64,000 bases of DNA from Solibacillus cecembensis (GCF_001439635.1 NZ_LMBZ01000008.1:66431-130430), one strand, 5' to 3'. Numbered from the stretch's first letter, positions 54,111-63,977 are shown. Numbers and translations: made by a program. The notes: generated from the letters alone by a model not told the origin.

Positions 54111-55568
54111 TTGCTATCATTTGATGAGCAGCTACTTCAAGTAACCAACGGACAAACAGGGGAAGGCTTGGAACGAATCTGTCTAGAGAAATTTTTAGCC
54201 GACCAAATACATCAGGGCAGTTGGGGCATTACATTGCCGAGTGCGCAATTTTTGATTGATCAAGACCAAGCAGAGCAGTTTTGCTTCCAATTAATTAAAA
54301 ACTATTGGGGAAAAGCAAAATTATTTTTAGATGATACTTTTCAGGAAGCCCATTTCAATATTGAGGTGGCAAATGAGCGAGTGCAACAATTTTTTGATAA
54401 CCCAAAAAATAGCCAGCAATTATTTAACTTCTTACATATTCACGGAGAAATGCGTTTTGAACAATTTATAGAACAGCTGTTTTCAAAACCAATTGGCGTG
54501 TCAAAATTAAAAAGTGGGCTCGATATCATCTATGTGTACAAAGTGAAAGAACAATTCCTTGTGCAGCCGATTTATTCACAGCACACATCATTTTGGGGGC
54601 ATGTATTGGCGAAAAAGCTCTATTCCTTATTTTTGCAAGTACCATTGCTCGAAATAGAACACCCTCTTGAATTGATGGGGATTTTGAAACAGCAGCTTCA
54701 ACATCATGTAACCGTGAATCGAACGGCGTCCATTATTCATAAATTAGTGCAGCAAATTGATGATGAAAACCCTCGTTCCATTGAGTTAAAACAGCTTCAT
54801 TTATTAAATGCGAGAACTCATTTCACAAGTGGTAGACGCCATTTTTTAAGATTGAGAAAATGCATTGATGCTTTACAAGCCAATTGGTCAAGTGGGAGTT
54901 TAGCGCTGAATGAAAAGGAAAAAACGCTTCTTTCTTATATGCTTTTTCAAGAGGCCATTTTTAAAAAGGAACATGAAGCGATCATTGCATATGGACTGTA
55001 TTTAATTGAAGGGGAACGGTTAAATAATCATGCGATTGAGCTAGTAGTGGAATATCAGGATGTGCTGAATAGCATGAATCCGCAGCCACATGCGATAGTG
55101 AAAAATTACAAAGAGAACTATTTAGAGCATGTGTTTTTTGTACTCATTGATACGTTAGTAAAGGAAAATCAGTTTGATATTGCGATTGCGCTACTTCGAA
55201 ATCACGAATTAGCTACATGCACGGTACTTTTCGAAATGCTCCAATCACCTAATGGAATGCAGGAACTACATAAAATCGAAGCCAATGTTCAGCAAGATAT
55301 TGCGATGCTAGTAGATGGCTCGACGCAGCTTATTCGGGAATCGTTAAAAACATGGCAAGAGCATTATTTAGAACGACACGGACCGTACATACAAATTGCA
55401 GAAATGACCTCTATGCACGTATGTAATATACTCAAAATATTATTTCATGAAGAACAGGATATTTTACTAGAAAAGTTATTAAGCGTTTATAAAAAGTATT
55501 TAGTCATCCCGAAGCATTTAAATAAATTACGGCTGTTTATTGAGCAACGAATGACAGTGAAAATGTAA
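54111..55568 (+). CDS. Unrecognised 485-residue protein
   Basis: The protein is helix-rich, without a signal peptide or membrane segment. Early features are SFDEQLLQVTNGQTGEGLERICLE-like helices and WGITLPSAQF. The second half has leucine-rich helices that look like TPR-type helical pairs (LIEGERLNNHAIELVVEYQ; LIDTLVKENQFDIAIALL). I do not recognise the family. TTG 54111 (or 54108) follows AAGGGGAGGG. The frame stays open upstream to 53802, but that part crosses the preceding gene and the nested-helix element. Confidence 0.65.
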   Translation: MLSFDEQLLQVTNGQTGEGLERICLEKFLADQIHQGSWGITLPSAQFLIDQDQAEQFCFQLIKNYWGKAKLFLDDTFQEAHFNIEVANERVQQFFDNPKNSQQLFNFLHIHGEMRFEQFIEQLFSKPIGVSKLKSGLDIIYVYKVKEQFLVQPIYSQHTSFWGHVLAKKLYSLFLQVPLLEIEHPLELMGILKQQLQHHVTVNRTASIIHKLVQQIDDENPRSIELKQLHLLNARTHFTSGRRHFLRLRKCIDALQANWSSGSLALNEKEKTLLSYMLFQEAIFKKEHEAIIAYGLYLIEGERLNNHAIELVVEYQDVLNSMNPQPHAIVKNYKENYLEHVFFVLIDTLVKENQFDIAIALLRNHELATCTVLFEMLQSPNGMQELHKIEANVQQDIAMLVDGSTQLIRESLKTWQEHYLERHGPYIQIAEMTSMHVCNILKILFHEEQDILLEKLLSVYKKYLVIPKHLNKLRLFIEQRMTVKM

Positions 55569-55668
55569 TGTACGGATTTTGTCATATAATTATAAGCGTA
55601 CATGTGATATTTCTTACAGCGAATACCTATGTCTTTCTATTAAAATTTTAATAGAAGGGGTGATGAGA

Positions 55669-55761
55669 ATGCTGAAGTATGTTTTATTAAGCTGTGTAGG
55701 TATTGTTTTATCCTTGGTTGCAAGTGTAGGCGTTTATAATACCTTTGTTTCAGTTGGATGA
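55669..55761 (+). CDS. Possible small single-pass membrane peptide
   Basis: A 30-codon frame encodes MLKYVLLSCVGIVLSLVASV and a short tail, one membrane segment. GAAGGGG at 55654-55660 is about 8 bases ahead of ATG 55669. An in-frame ATG at 55663 is also possible. A terminator follows within 20 bases. The ribosome site and hydrophobic make-up suggest a real small gene, but similarity was not tested. Confidence 0.45.
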   Translation: MLKYVLLSCVGIVLSLVASVGVYNTFVSVG

Positions 55762-55772
55762 AAAAAACATAG

Positions 55773-55812
55773 AAAAGGTGTGCCAAAACATTATTTGGAC
55801 ACACCTTTTTTT
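55773..55812. terminator. Bidirectional terminator between the small peptide and CoA transferase genes
   Basis: AAAAGGTGTG with CCAAA pairs with TTTGG and ACACCTTTTT, flanked by T on the plus strand and a broken T run on the minus strand. Confidence 0.8.
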
Positions 55813-56995
55813 ATTTTAGCACGCCGTTATTTTCAAGCTGCTCGATTTGTTGAGCAGAATATCCATACTGCTCTAAAATCTCCTCTGTATGTGCCCCAAT
55901 TTTTGTTCCGACAAATTGATAACTTGGTTCAATCCCATCAAATTTTAATACTGTTCCGATTTGACGTTGCATTGTTCCGTCTGGTTTCGGTACGTCTACG
56001 AGCATATCTCGCGCCTGAATTTGTGGATGCGCACAAGCTTCATCAAATGCTAAAACGGGTTCCACACAGCCATGAAAATCATCATTAAAGATATCTAGCC
56101 ACTGCTCAAATGTTTTTGTACAAAAAGCATCGGATACAGCATCTTTAAAGCGTTTTTGCGTATAAGCTGAATCTTTAAATTTACTGTCGATTAGCTCGGG
56201 AATTCCAAGTGCTTCACAAAGGAGCTTGCGGAATTGTGGTTCCAAGCTTCCAACTGAAAAATAGCGCCCGTCTTTTGTACGGTAATAATCGTAAAATGTT
56301 CCACCGTTTAAAATTTCTTCTTCTGGCTGTGGTGAACGTCCGCTACCAAAATATTGAGCGCCATAGACGGCATTCATCGCAAACATCGCATCGGTCATCG
56401 AAACATCAATAAATTTACCCTCACCTGTTTTTTCGCGGTGTAATGCAGCAGCGAGCACCCCTACTGCTGCATGCATAGCCCCACCTGCCATATCGGCAAT
56501 TTGAATGCCCATAGCAATCGGTTTTTTATCCTTCAAACGTGAATGATCCAATACTCCTGCCACCGATAAATAGTTATTGTCATGACCTGGACGGTTGGAG
56601 AACGGCCCAGTTTGCCCATAGCCCGTAATAGAACAGTAAATAATGCGCGGATTAATGGCGCGCAACGTGTCATAATCAATGCCGAGTCGCTTCATCACTC
56701 CAGGACGAAAACCTTCAATAACAATGTCGTAATCTGCAATTAACTTTTTCACAATAGCAATTGCTTCAGGTGTTTTTAAATTGAGCTGAAGTGAACGTTT
56801 GGAACGATTTAAATGTTGATGAATAAAAGATTCGTGCTCTTCATCATATGGTGGCATAATGCGCATTAAATCAACACGGCGTTCCGATTCTATATGGATG
56901 ACATCTGCCCCTAAATCAGCAAACATCATCGTCGCAAATGGACCCGAAAAAAGCGAACAAAAATCAAGTACCTTTAAGCCATTTAAAATTGTCAT
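55811..56995 (-). CDS. CaiB/BaiF-family CoA transferase
   Basis: The 394-residue class III CoA transferase has VLDFCSLFSGPFATMMFADLGADVI at the N-terminus, with the catalytic aspartate expected near residue 170 in MGIQIADMAGG, and LNLKTPEAIAIVKKLI. It moves CoA between carboxylic acids. The acid is not clear. AAAAGGGGATG lies upstream of ATG 56995. It is a single gene on the minus strand. Confidence 0.9.
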   Translation of the reverse strand: MTILNGLKVLDFCSLFSGPFATMMFADLGADVIHIESERRVDLMRIMPPYDEEHESFIHQHLNRSKRSLQLNLKTPEAIAIVKKLIADYDIVIEGFRPGVMKRLGIDYDTLRAINPRIIYCSITGYGQTGPFSNRPGHDNNYLSVAGVLDHSRLKDKKPIAMGIQIADMAGGAMHAAVGVLAAALHREKTGEGKFIDVSMTDAMFAMNAVYGAQYFGSGRSPQPEEEILNGGTFYDYYRTKDGRYFSVGSLEPQFRKLLCEALGIPELIDSKFKDSAYTQKRFKDAVSDAFCTKTFEQWLDIFNDDFHGCVEPVLAFDEACAHPQIQARDMLVDVPKPDGTMQRQIGTVLKFDGIEPSYQFVGTKIGAHTEEILEQYGYSAQQIEQLENNGVLK

Positions 56996-57192
56996 TTGCC
57001 CATCCCCTTTTAGTAGTTAATAACGGAATTTTGCGATAATACAGATTTTATTTGTGGTAATCCGTAGTATAACAGTTATTTTTATGGAATTATATATCTA
57101 TGCGACACTATTATTAAAATACTCTGAAAATTAATGTTCTGTTGTTTTAATTTTGTAACTTTTCTAGACACATAGACGACTAATGTAAAAAA

Positions 57193-57226
57193 CCTACCCA
57201 ATTGATCAGACTCAATTGGGTAGGAA
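57193..57226 (-). terminator. Terminator after the second CAP-domain gene
   Basis: CCTACCCAATTGA (57193-57205) and TCAATTGGGTAGG (57212-57224) are perfect arms. Read on the minus strand the stem is followed by TTTTTTAC, close behind the stop at 57232. Confidence 0.9.
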
Positions 57227-57231
57227 CTAAT

Positions 57232-58428
57232 TTAGATGGAATAAAAATTCATAGTAAAGTACGGCTGATTTTTATTGTTAAATTCGACGCCAACGAAAAT
57301 ATGTGTAAACTCTGTGCGTAAAATATTTTCACGGTGACCGAGGGAATTCATCAATGCTTCATGTGCATAAATGGCGCTATATTGACCGTAAGCTAAATTT
57401 TCGCCCCACCAAGAATACGAGACACCGCCATTTTTCATACGAGCTCCACCACGTTCACCAGCTAAGTCCACGTGACCGAAGTAATCATTGTTGGCCATGC
57501 TTGCACTATGCTTACGTGCAACGCTATTGAAATCAGGTGTGTAAGTAAGTGGTTGTAACTCTTCCGCCACGCGAGCTTGATTAATTAGCTCGACCATTAA
57601 ATGCTCAAAGCCTTCACGTAATTCGTCGGAAGGAGTCGCAAAAAATCCAGGTTTGGCCATTTCGGTCTGGGCATCTACCCATGTAATCGAACGTACCTTA
57701 TTTTGTTTATGCGCATCATAAAAAAATGTTACGTACCGATCATCTATTAAATACGTGCCGCTTGTTTCGTTATCATATTTATCGATATATGTTTGCGTGT
57801 AGTTTGTATGATCTTTTTTAATATGTTTGAGCGGCTTGCCATATTTGGCCACCACCGTATTACGTGAGCTACCTACTTGAATACCAAAGGCAGCTTGTCC
57901 AATCGTAGTTTCGTAACCAGCAACAGTTTGTCCATTTTTAGTGCCGACTAAGTTAAATTGCCTATAGTCCGAAGAGGGCATATCCCATGTGAAGTCATAT
58001 TCAGTAGGGAATGATTTAACGCTTGTATGTGTAGAAGGGGTATTATTGTTGGCAACCGTTTTAAATGGAATAACGACACCTTGGTTCATCGACTTACCGG
58101 CAGTTGTATTTAAATTATTTGTAACAACTACTTTATAGTTTGTGTTGTATTGCAAATTTTCCGTTGGGGAAATGGTTAATTGATTTTTAGAAACAGTGGA
58201 TTGAATCGCAATTCTATTTGCCTTTTGATCTTGTATATAAACATTGTGTTTAACAGAATCCGCTGCGATGGATCTATTAAATGTGATTGTCCATTCTTTA
58301 TTTACGGCAACATCTGAATAAGAATCCCATTCATTGGATTCGGTTGCGCCCGCGATTATTAATGTAGCGCTAAATACGATTGGAATGATAATCCCTATCA
58401 TGGAACTCATTTTGTTCAATTGTAACAT
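57232..58428 (-). CDS. Secreted CAP-domain protein with N-terminal Ig-like domain
   Basis: The 398-residue protein has an N-terminal hydrophobic signal or anchor (residues 8-28), a bacterial Ig-like domain (about 30-130) with VNKEWTITFNRSI, TISPTENLQYNTNYKVVVTN and VVIPFKTV, then the CAP-associated region (IGQAAFGIQVGSSRNTV, YGKPLKHIKK), and a C-terminal CAP domain (LVELINQARVAEELQPL; HSASMANNDYFGH; GENLAYGQ; LGHRENILRTEFTHIFVGVE). It is a longer relative of the protein at 45482-46303. AAAGGAAA precedes ATG 58428 weakly. Confidence 0.87.
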   Translation of the reverse strand: MLQLNKMSSMIGIIIPIVFSATLIIAGATESNEWDSYSDVAVNKEWTITFNRSIAADSVKHNVYIQDQKANRIAIQSTVSKNQLTISPTENLQYNTNYKVVVTNNLNTTAGKSMNQGVVIPFKTVANNNTPSTHTSVKSFPTEYDFTWDMPSSDYRQFNLVGTKNGQTVAGYETTIGQAAFGIQVGSSRNTVVAKYGKPLKHIKKDHTNYTQTYIDKYDNETSGTYLIDDRYVTFFYDAHKQNKVRSITWVDAQTEMAKPGFFATPSDELREGFEHLMVELINQARVAEELQPLTYTPDFNSVARKHSASMANNDYFGHVDLAGERGGARMKNGGVSYSWWGENLAYGQYSAIYAHEALMNSLGHRENILRTEFTHIFVGVEFNNKNQPYFTMNFYSI

Positions 58429-58950
58429 TTCCTTTCAAGCGAAAAATATTATATGACTTACTAGTATCTTATACTATTTTTATAGGGGATTTCACGGATG
58501 TTGATTGAGCATATTGCTTGCATGGCACCGTGGTAATGTTGGTTTTATACGTTTTGGTCTATTTAATATCCAATTAAATGAAAGAGGCGAATACTAGATT
58601 AAGATTATGTTTGTATAATAAGCAGATTAAAAGGGGAAATTACGTGCGCAAAGGAGTATATTTCCGTCTATTTCTTTGTAAAGGTGTTTTTGCAAAAAAA
58701 AGGTCATTCATAATTCAGACATTTAGTTGTAGGTATTTGGAACTGTTTTTCTATTTTAAGAAAATGGAAGTTTAGTAAAAGGTTACAGAAGTAAGTCGGG
58801 CGTAGGGTGTTATGGATTTTTATAGTAATTTAATGGATGAAATAGAAAATAAAATATACTGTATTCAGTAGGAAAGGAATCAATTTCTCTATAAAGGAAA
58901 AGGGGAATTTGACCGATATAAGAAGGGTAAAGTTATCAAGTTACATAATT
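58429..58950. other. Non-coding region upstream of the second repeat copy
   Basis: About 520 AT-rich bases. A 65-codon frame (58578-58775) was not accepted: it has odd, arginine- and phenylalanine-heavy composition and no ribosome site. The promoters for the CAP gene (minus) and the surface protein gene (plus) must lie here, though neither is obvious. Confidence 0.4.
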
Positions 58951-59140
58951 TAACTTGTTTCAGCATAAATCACTGGTTCAATAAGTAGGGGACGAATGCC
59001 AAATATGTCATTCTATTCAGTGGAGGGTTCAAACCCTAGCTGAATCAAGTTAAGCCCCGGCGGATGTCATAGATTTTTTAGGGGAGTTTTTCGAGCAAGC
59101 TCGAAAAAAATCTAGACGCAATTACGCCGAGGCGTAATTG
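58951..59140 (+). repeat. Structured repeat, copy 2 (of 2)
   Basis: Outer arms TAACTTGTTTCAGC (58951-58964) and GCTGAATCAAGTTA (59039-59052) pair at 13 of 14 positions. The inner region has AGGGTT and AACCCT arms near 59024-59037. Then come CCCCGGCGGATGTCA, a hairpin with TTTTTCGAGC and GCTCGAAAAA arms, and the final palindrome CAATTACGCC (59119-59128) and GGCGTAATTG (59131-59140). The order and spacing match copy 1 at 14222-14408. Here the element ends 36 bases before the surface-protein start. Confidence 0.88.
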
Positions 59141-59176
59141 ATCTTCACAATTTAAAAAAGGGGAGGTACTCTCTAA

Positions 59177-62100
59177 ATGGATTCGAAAAAAACGCATAAG
59201 CTATCAAAAGCATCGGTTGCAGCAGTACTTGCAGCGAGCGGCGTTATTGTAGCAATGCCACAACCAACACATGCCTATGCATTCGGTGATTTAAATCCAA
59301 ATGCAGATTATTATGAGCCAGTAATGGATTTATATAAACGAAATATCGCGACAGGTGAAAACGGGAATTTCCGTCCGAATGAAGCGATTACACGTGCAGA
59401 TGTAGCAAGAATGATTGCATTGTCTATTGATATTAATACGAAAAATCCGAAAAATCCAAGGTTCACGGATGTACAAGCGACACATCCGAACTACAAATAC
59501 ATCGCCGCTTTAGCAGAAGCAGGTATTATTAGTGGTTTTCCAGATGATAGCTTTAAACCGGACGCGTATATTACACGTGGTCAAATGGCAAAAATTATGT
59601 CGCTTGGCTATAGATTTGGTGTGTCTACGAAGCTGACAAATACATTTCAAGATGTACCAGCAACAAATGCCAATGCCTATTTTATTCAAACACTTGTCGA
59701 TTTAAATATCACAAAAGGAATAACGCCAATCGCATTTGAGCCGTCGAGTACTGTTACACGTGGTCAAATGGCAACATTCATTTGGCGCGCAGAGAAGGCA
59801 GATAAAGGAACTCCAGTGTATACAGTGGGTGATATTACAGGGGATAAAGTATATATAAACGGTGTACCGTATACAATTGCGTCGTCACTAAGCTCGATTT
59901 TCAATGCTGCCAACAAGCGTATTTTACAGGGCGCACATATTGAAGGCACCTTCACGAGCAATACGCTGACAGCTGTTTCTAAATTGACGCTCAATGCAAG
60001 TGGCACATCAACAAGCTTGCTTGCATTAGATGGAGATTATTCAACTTTTGGCGGCGAACTAATTATTAACGGAAGTTACTTGCGCTTGAAAAATATTGAT
60101 CTTACAGGACGCGTAGAAGTAGCAGAAACCCCACGTAAATCATTAGCAAACTATATGACGAATCCATTGCAAAATGCACGGATTGCGAGCATAAATGGCT
60201 TTGGTTTTATTGACTGGAGCAAGCCAACAGATTCAGCTGAGGAAGGCTTCTTAAATCCAGATGAAGACGAAAAGTTAACGGTGAAGCCAGATCCAACAAA
60301 ACCACTGTATAAGCAGCCGTATAATACACGTATGCCAAAAATTGAAAAGTACGTGGATTTTTCAAATTCAACAGTGCGCAACTTATTTATTACACAAAAC
60401 CGTGCGTTTGTATCAGCAGAGGACCCGATTGATCGTATAACGGTGCAGCGAGATGTCACGCAATATGAGTTGTATGCAGATGCCAATGCCATGTATATCG
60501 ATACGGATGTAAATGTAACAGTATTTGGTGTAAATGATATTAAGTATGTTTATAAAAATACGTTGAAAAATGTATTCTTCCATACGGATAGTTATTATGA
60601 CTATTTATATGTCACAACAGGCAGTGGCTTTATTGATATTGGTGAACATGTTTATATCGGAGACGCCATTATACCACCTAATAAATCGGTGAATGATATT
60701 TTCGATGACTACGAAAATGATGATAGTAATATTGGCTGGATTGAAGATGAGAACGGTAACCCAGTAGAGCGCGATCCAGAAGAAGATTTGGTTGTACCCG
60801 ATGTAACAGCACCAAAGATTTTGAATCTAGCAGTAACAGCAGGAGGAACACTTGCAAACGTTACATTAACAGCGGATGAAGATGGCATGTACTACTATAT
60901 GGTGAAGAAAACGGACGAAAAACCACCTTCAATTAATGAAATCAAAACGGGTGGCGGTAAATCTAGCGGTAAAGGCCCGATAAAGCGAGACACGCCGGTT
61001 AATTTTACAGTCAATGATTTAGAAACGCTGACGGAATATACGATTTACGTCGTTGTCATTGATGGGTCAGACAACGTTTCAAATAAAGAATCTGAGGACT
61101 TCACAACAATTGATGGACAGCCACCAACATTAAAACTAAAAAAGGGCGATCCGATGTATGGTGGGAAACGCGTTCAGTTTGTCATCACACCAACTGAGGC
61201 AGGAACGTACTATTACTATATTCGACCAAAAACATCAGCTGCCGGTCCGACGGTGGATGATATTATTAAAACGCATACAGGTACAGGAAAAGCAACGAAA
61301 CCTGGCGATATTATTGTGACAGAGAAGTATTACGGAGCAAAGCCAACCCTAGAAGAGTTTCAGCCGAATACAACATACGAAATTTTCGCGGTTATGGTCG
61401 ATGCATCGGGCAATAAAATGCGTACTGTATCTGATATTGAAATAAAAACAGAAGGACCGGATACAGATCATCCTTTTGTAAATGATACAGGTTTAAAACT
61501 TGTCGATAGAGAGAACGGCATTTTTGAATTAACGGTAAGTGAAAAGTTAGATAAAGAATCTGCTGAAGATGTGAATAACTATATTTTATCAGGTACCGGT
61601 ATTGTTAACGTATCTGGACAAAAGGAAATTAAACCGTCTAAAGTTGAATATGTAGAAAACGGAACGAAAATTCGTTTAACAATTCCTTCAATTACAGCAT
61701 TAGTAAAAGGCGATACGATTCGTGCAACGATATTACCAGGCGTAACGGACTTAGCAGAAAATCCGTTTGAAAATATTGATACGGTGCCAGTACAACAAGT
61801 GCCACGTAACTATGCGGAGTATCGTCATGAGGATTCGGATTTACCAGAAATTAAGATTGATAATGTAATTACTGGACTAACTAAATATGAAGTAGAAGTA
61901 ACGACGAAAAAAGCCGGTACGTACTACTACATGATTTTACCGGATAACTATGATTTCATAAGCAAAGAAATTAAAAGCCGCGATTTCGTTGATGAGTTCT
62001 CATTGGATTCATCAGTTGTGACGGGCAAGTTTGGACCGGTTGGTAAAGAAGATTATCTATATAAAGAAGGAGAAAAACCAGCTGAGCTTGGAAAGTTTAA

Positions 62101-63505
62101 ATTCGATGTAGATAAACCTAAAAACCTAGATCCTTTTACAAGCTATTCGATTTATATGGTATTAAAAGACCGTTCAGGACAATTGTCGATAATTGAGAGC
62201 AAGTCATTAATTAGCGACTCGAAGCCACCATTAGTGACAATTGACCCGGATACTGTAGTGGAGTCGATAAAAGATAATGACAAAGCGGTAAAAGTAAAAT
62301 TGAATGTCGATGAGAAAGCAAAATTCTATGCGATTCCGGTTAAGAAGTTTATTTTAGATGCAGCAGGTAATCGAGTGCTTAATGCGAACTACTTTAATAC
62401 AGATGGCACGATGAAAGTAATTAATAATACGATGGATCCGAACTTATCAGATGCAGAGCGTAAAGCGAACTTTATGAGCATTGTAGGTACAGTCACAGAG
62501 GCAAGCTCGGATAAGGCTGGAAATATTGATTTCGACGTATCTGGATTAGATGCACATGAAGAATATGGTATTTACATTGCAGCAGAGGATACGTATGGTA
62601 ACTTTACAGTAAGGCAGCGTAGCAGTTCGACATCTACGGATCTTAATGAACCAAGTGGCGGAATGATGAAGAAAACATTCTATACGGATGGGACGAAGCC
62701 GTTTATTGCTAATGAACAAATTGTTTATAGAACAGGTGACCCTTCAGATTCGAATGCAAATACAACATTTACAATTACGTTTAATGAAACGATTATGCGT
62801 CAAAAGGATACGAATGTGTCATTAATACCGCAAACAGGTACATTTAATCTTGCTTCAATATTAGAAATTAAAAATTCAGCCAATAATGACATTACAAATC
62901 AATTCGAATTTGTAGGCTATACAGTTGGTACAGATACAACTAAGGCATCAACATTAGTTATTAAGCCAAGCGGTACAAATATTATAAACGAGACATTCAC
63001 AGTGACGATGAAAGATAAATCCGTTGCATATGACTATGTAGATAAATATGGATTTATTTTAGAGAAGATTGGGAAGTATGAGTGGCCGAAAAATAGAAGC
63101 AATACAATGAATAGTCCTGTACTAGGAGATCCATATGTAGTAGGACAACCTTCGTCTAAAGAGATTAGCTTAACGGTTCAACTAAGTGCTACATCTGCTA
63201 AGAAATTCTATTATGCAGTGGTTAATAAAGGCAATGCAGCACCAACAGCGAAAGAAATTATTGATTTAGTTGATCATAAAATTATTCTACCAGGTTCAAA
63301 AATAATTTTATCCGATACGCAACAGCTATCAGATGCAGCGTCAGGTAGTCAGACAATAACTTTAAAAACGGAAACTTCTACAAATCCAAATACAGTATTT
63401 GTACGAGGCCAAAATCTTTACATGTTCACAGTAGACCAGTACGGAAATATTGTTTGGGTTGAGCATGAGGATATTCCAGGACAAAAATATGGGGAAATAA
63501 AATAA
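59177..63505 (+). CDS. S-layer-like surface protein with three SLH domains and repeated Ig-like modules
   Basis: The 1442-residue protein has a signal peptide (about 1-33, ending THAYA), three SLH repeats (about 34-80, 95-145, 158-205) with ITRADVARMIA, ITRGQMAKIMS and VTRGQMATFIW, and then a long chain of beta-rich modules. Several begin with a DVTAPKIL- or DGQPPTL-type sequence and share YYYMVKK / YYYYIRP and LTEYTIYVVV-like cores, as repeated Ig-like or fibronectin-like units. SLH domains bind pyruvylated cell-wall polymer. AGGGGAGG precedes ATG 59177. The second repeat copy lies directly upstream. Confidence 0.9.
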   Translation: MDSKKTHKLSKASVAAVLAASGVIVAMPQPTHAYAFGDLNPNADYYEPVMDLYKRNIATGENGNFRPNEAITRADVARMIALSIDINTKNPKNPRFTDVQATHPNYKYIAALAEAGIISGFPDDSFKPDAYITRGQMAKIMSLGYRFGVSTKLTNTFQDVPATNANAYFIQTLVDLNITKGITPIAFEPSSTVTRGQMATFIWRAEKADKGTPVYTVGDITGDKVYINGVPYTIASSLSSIFNAANKRILQGAHIEGTFTSNTLTAVSKLTLNASGTSTSLLALDGDYSTFGGELIINGSYLRLKNIDLTGRVEVAETPRKSLANYMTNPLQNARIASINGFGFIDWSKPTDSAEEGFLNPDEDEKLTVKPDPTKPLYKQPYNTRMPKIEKYVDFSNSTVRNLFITQNRAFVSAEDPIDRITVQRDVTQYELYADANAMYIDTDVNVTVFGVNDIKYVYKNTLKNVFFHTDSYYDYLYVTTGSGFIDIGEHVYIGDAIIPPNKSVNDIFDDYENDDSNIGWIEDENGNPVERDPEEDLVVPDVTAPKILNLAVTAGGTLANVTLTADEDGMYYYMVKKTDEKPPSINEIKTGGGKSSGKGPIKRDTPVNFTVNDLETLTEYTIYVVVIDGSDNVSNKESEDFTTIDGQPPTLKLKKGDPMYGGKRVQFVITPTEAGTYYYYIRPKTSAAGPTVDDIIKTHTGTGKATKPGDIIVTEKYYGAKPTLEEFQPNTTYEIFAVMVDASGNKMRTVSDIEIKTEGPDTDHPFVNDTGLKLVDRENGIFELTVSEKLDKESAEDVNNYILSGTGIVNVSGQKEIKPSKVEYVENGTKIRLTIPSITALVKGDTIRATILPGVTDLAENPFENIDTVPVQQVPRNYAEYRHEDSDLPEIKIDNVITGLTKYEVEVTTKKAGTYYYMILPDNYDFISKEIKSRDFVDEFSLDSSVVTGKFGPVGKEDYLYKEGEKPAELGKFKFDVDKPKNLDPFTSYSIYMVLKDRSGQLSIIESKSLISDSKPPLVTIDPDTVVESIKDNDKAVKVKLNVDEKAKFYAIPVKKFILDAAGNRVLNANYFNTDGTMKVINNTMDPNLSDAERKANFMSIVGTVTEASSDKAGNIDFDVSGLDAHEEYGIYIAAEDTYGNFTVRQRSSSTSTDLNEPSGGMMKKTFYTDGTKPFIANEQIVYRTGDPSDSNANTTFTITFNETIMRQKDTNVSLIPQTGTFNLASILEIKNSANNDITNQFEFVGYTVGTDTTKASTLVIKPSGTNIINETFTVTMKDKSVAYDYVDKYGFILEKIGKYEWPKNRSNTMNSPVLGDPYVVGQPSSKEISLTVQLSATSAKKFYYAVVNKGNAAPTAKEIIDLVDHKIILPGSKIILSDTQQLSDAASGSQTITLKTETSTNPNTVFVRGQNLYMFTVDQYGNIVWVEHEDIPGQKYGEIK

Positions 63506-63592
63506 TCTAAACAACCTGCACCGGTTGCATAAATAGTTCTGACAATTCATTGAAATTTATGAAAATAAATCAAGTATGGTTAGAATGAGGGG

Positions 63593-63629
63593 AGTCCTAT
63601 GTGAGAGAAAATCTTGCATAGGGCTTTTT
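63593..63629 (+). terminator. Terminator after the surface-protein gene
   Basis: AGTCCTATG (63593-63601) and CATAGGGCT (63617-63625), with one G-U pair, are followed by TTTTT. It lies about 90 bases beyond the stop. Confidence 0.78.
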
Positions 63630-63813
63630 GGTTTTGAAAAGAAAGAGAAGTTTGAGAAGGATTTTTGTATGGAATAGACGTTTACCACTTTATTTTTGTG
63701 TCAAATCGCTAATTCCACCGCTGTTTCAACGTATGTCGGACATTGATTTTTCTAGATAAATAATCTGCACCGGGTGCACGAACAATAGAAGGGTACATAA
63801 TGTGCTATTCGAC

Positions 63814-63846
63814 AAAAAAAGACCCGGAAATTAAATTCCGGGTTTG
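63814..63846 (-). terminator. Minus-strand terminator at the right edge
   Basis: AACCCGGAA and TTCCGGGTC, read on the minus strand (63844 down to 63821), form a 9-bp stem followed by seven T (63820-63814). It must end a minus-strand transcript coming from the right. Confidence 0.82.
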
Positions 63847-63854
63847 AATATCAC

Positions 63855-63977
63855 TTACATTGAATACTCCATGACACACTGCCTCGCTTTCGCATTGAAT
63901 CTTAAGAATGTCCTAAGAAAACGTTGCTTAGCTGCACTCAGTATTGATGGTCCTTCTGAGTTATTGATCATTCGCAC
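63855..63977 (-). CDS. Possible small protein or peptide at the right edge
   Basis: A minus-strand frame of 40 codons (GTG 63977 or ATG 63971 to TAA 63855) encodes a basic peptide containing SILSAAKQRFLRTFLRFN. The terminator at 63814-63846 follows immediately. A Shine-Dalgarno, AGGAGGG (63990-63996), is best placed for an overlapping six-codon frame starting at ATG 63981, so the small frame may be read by coupling or may be a frameshifted remnant. No family is recognised. Confidence 0.3.
   Translation of the reverse strand: MRMINNSEGPSILSAAKQRFLRTFLRFNAKARQCVMEYSM

Noticed and set aside
58578..58775. 65-codon plus-strand frame before the repeat copy 2
   Set aside because: It has no ribosome site and an arginine- and phenylalanine-heavy, low-complexity composition.
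59024..59037. tRNA T-arm-like GGGTTCAAACCC in the repeat
   Set aside because: No acceptor stem, D-arm or anticodon arm can be drawn around it, and copy 1 does not keep the arm.
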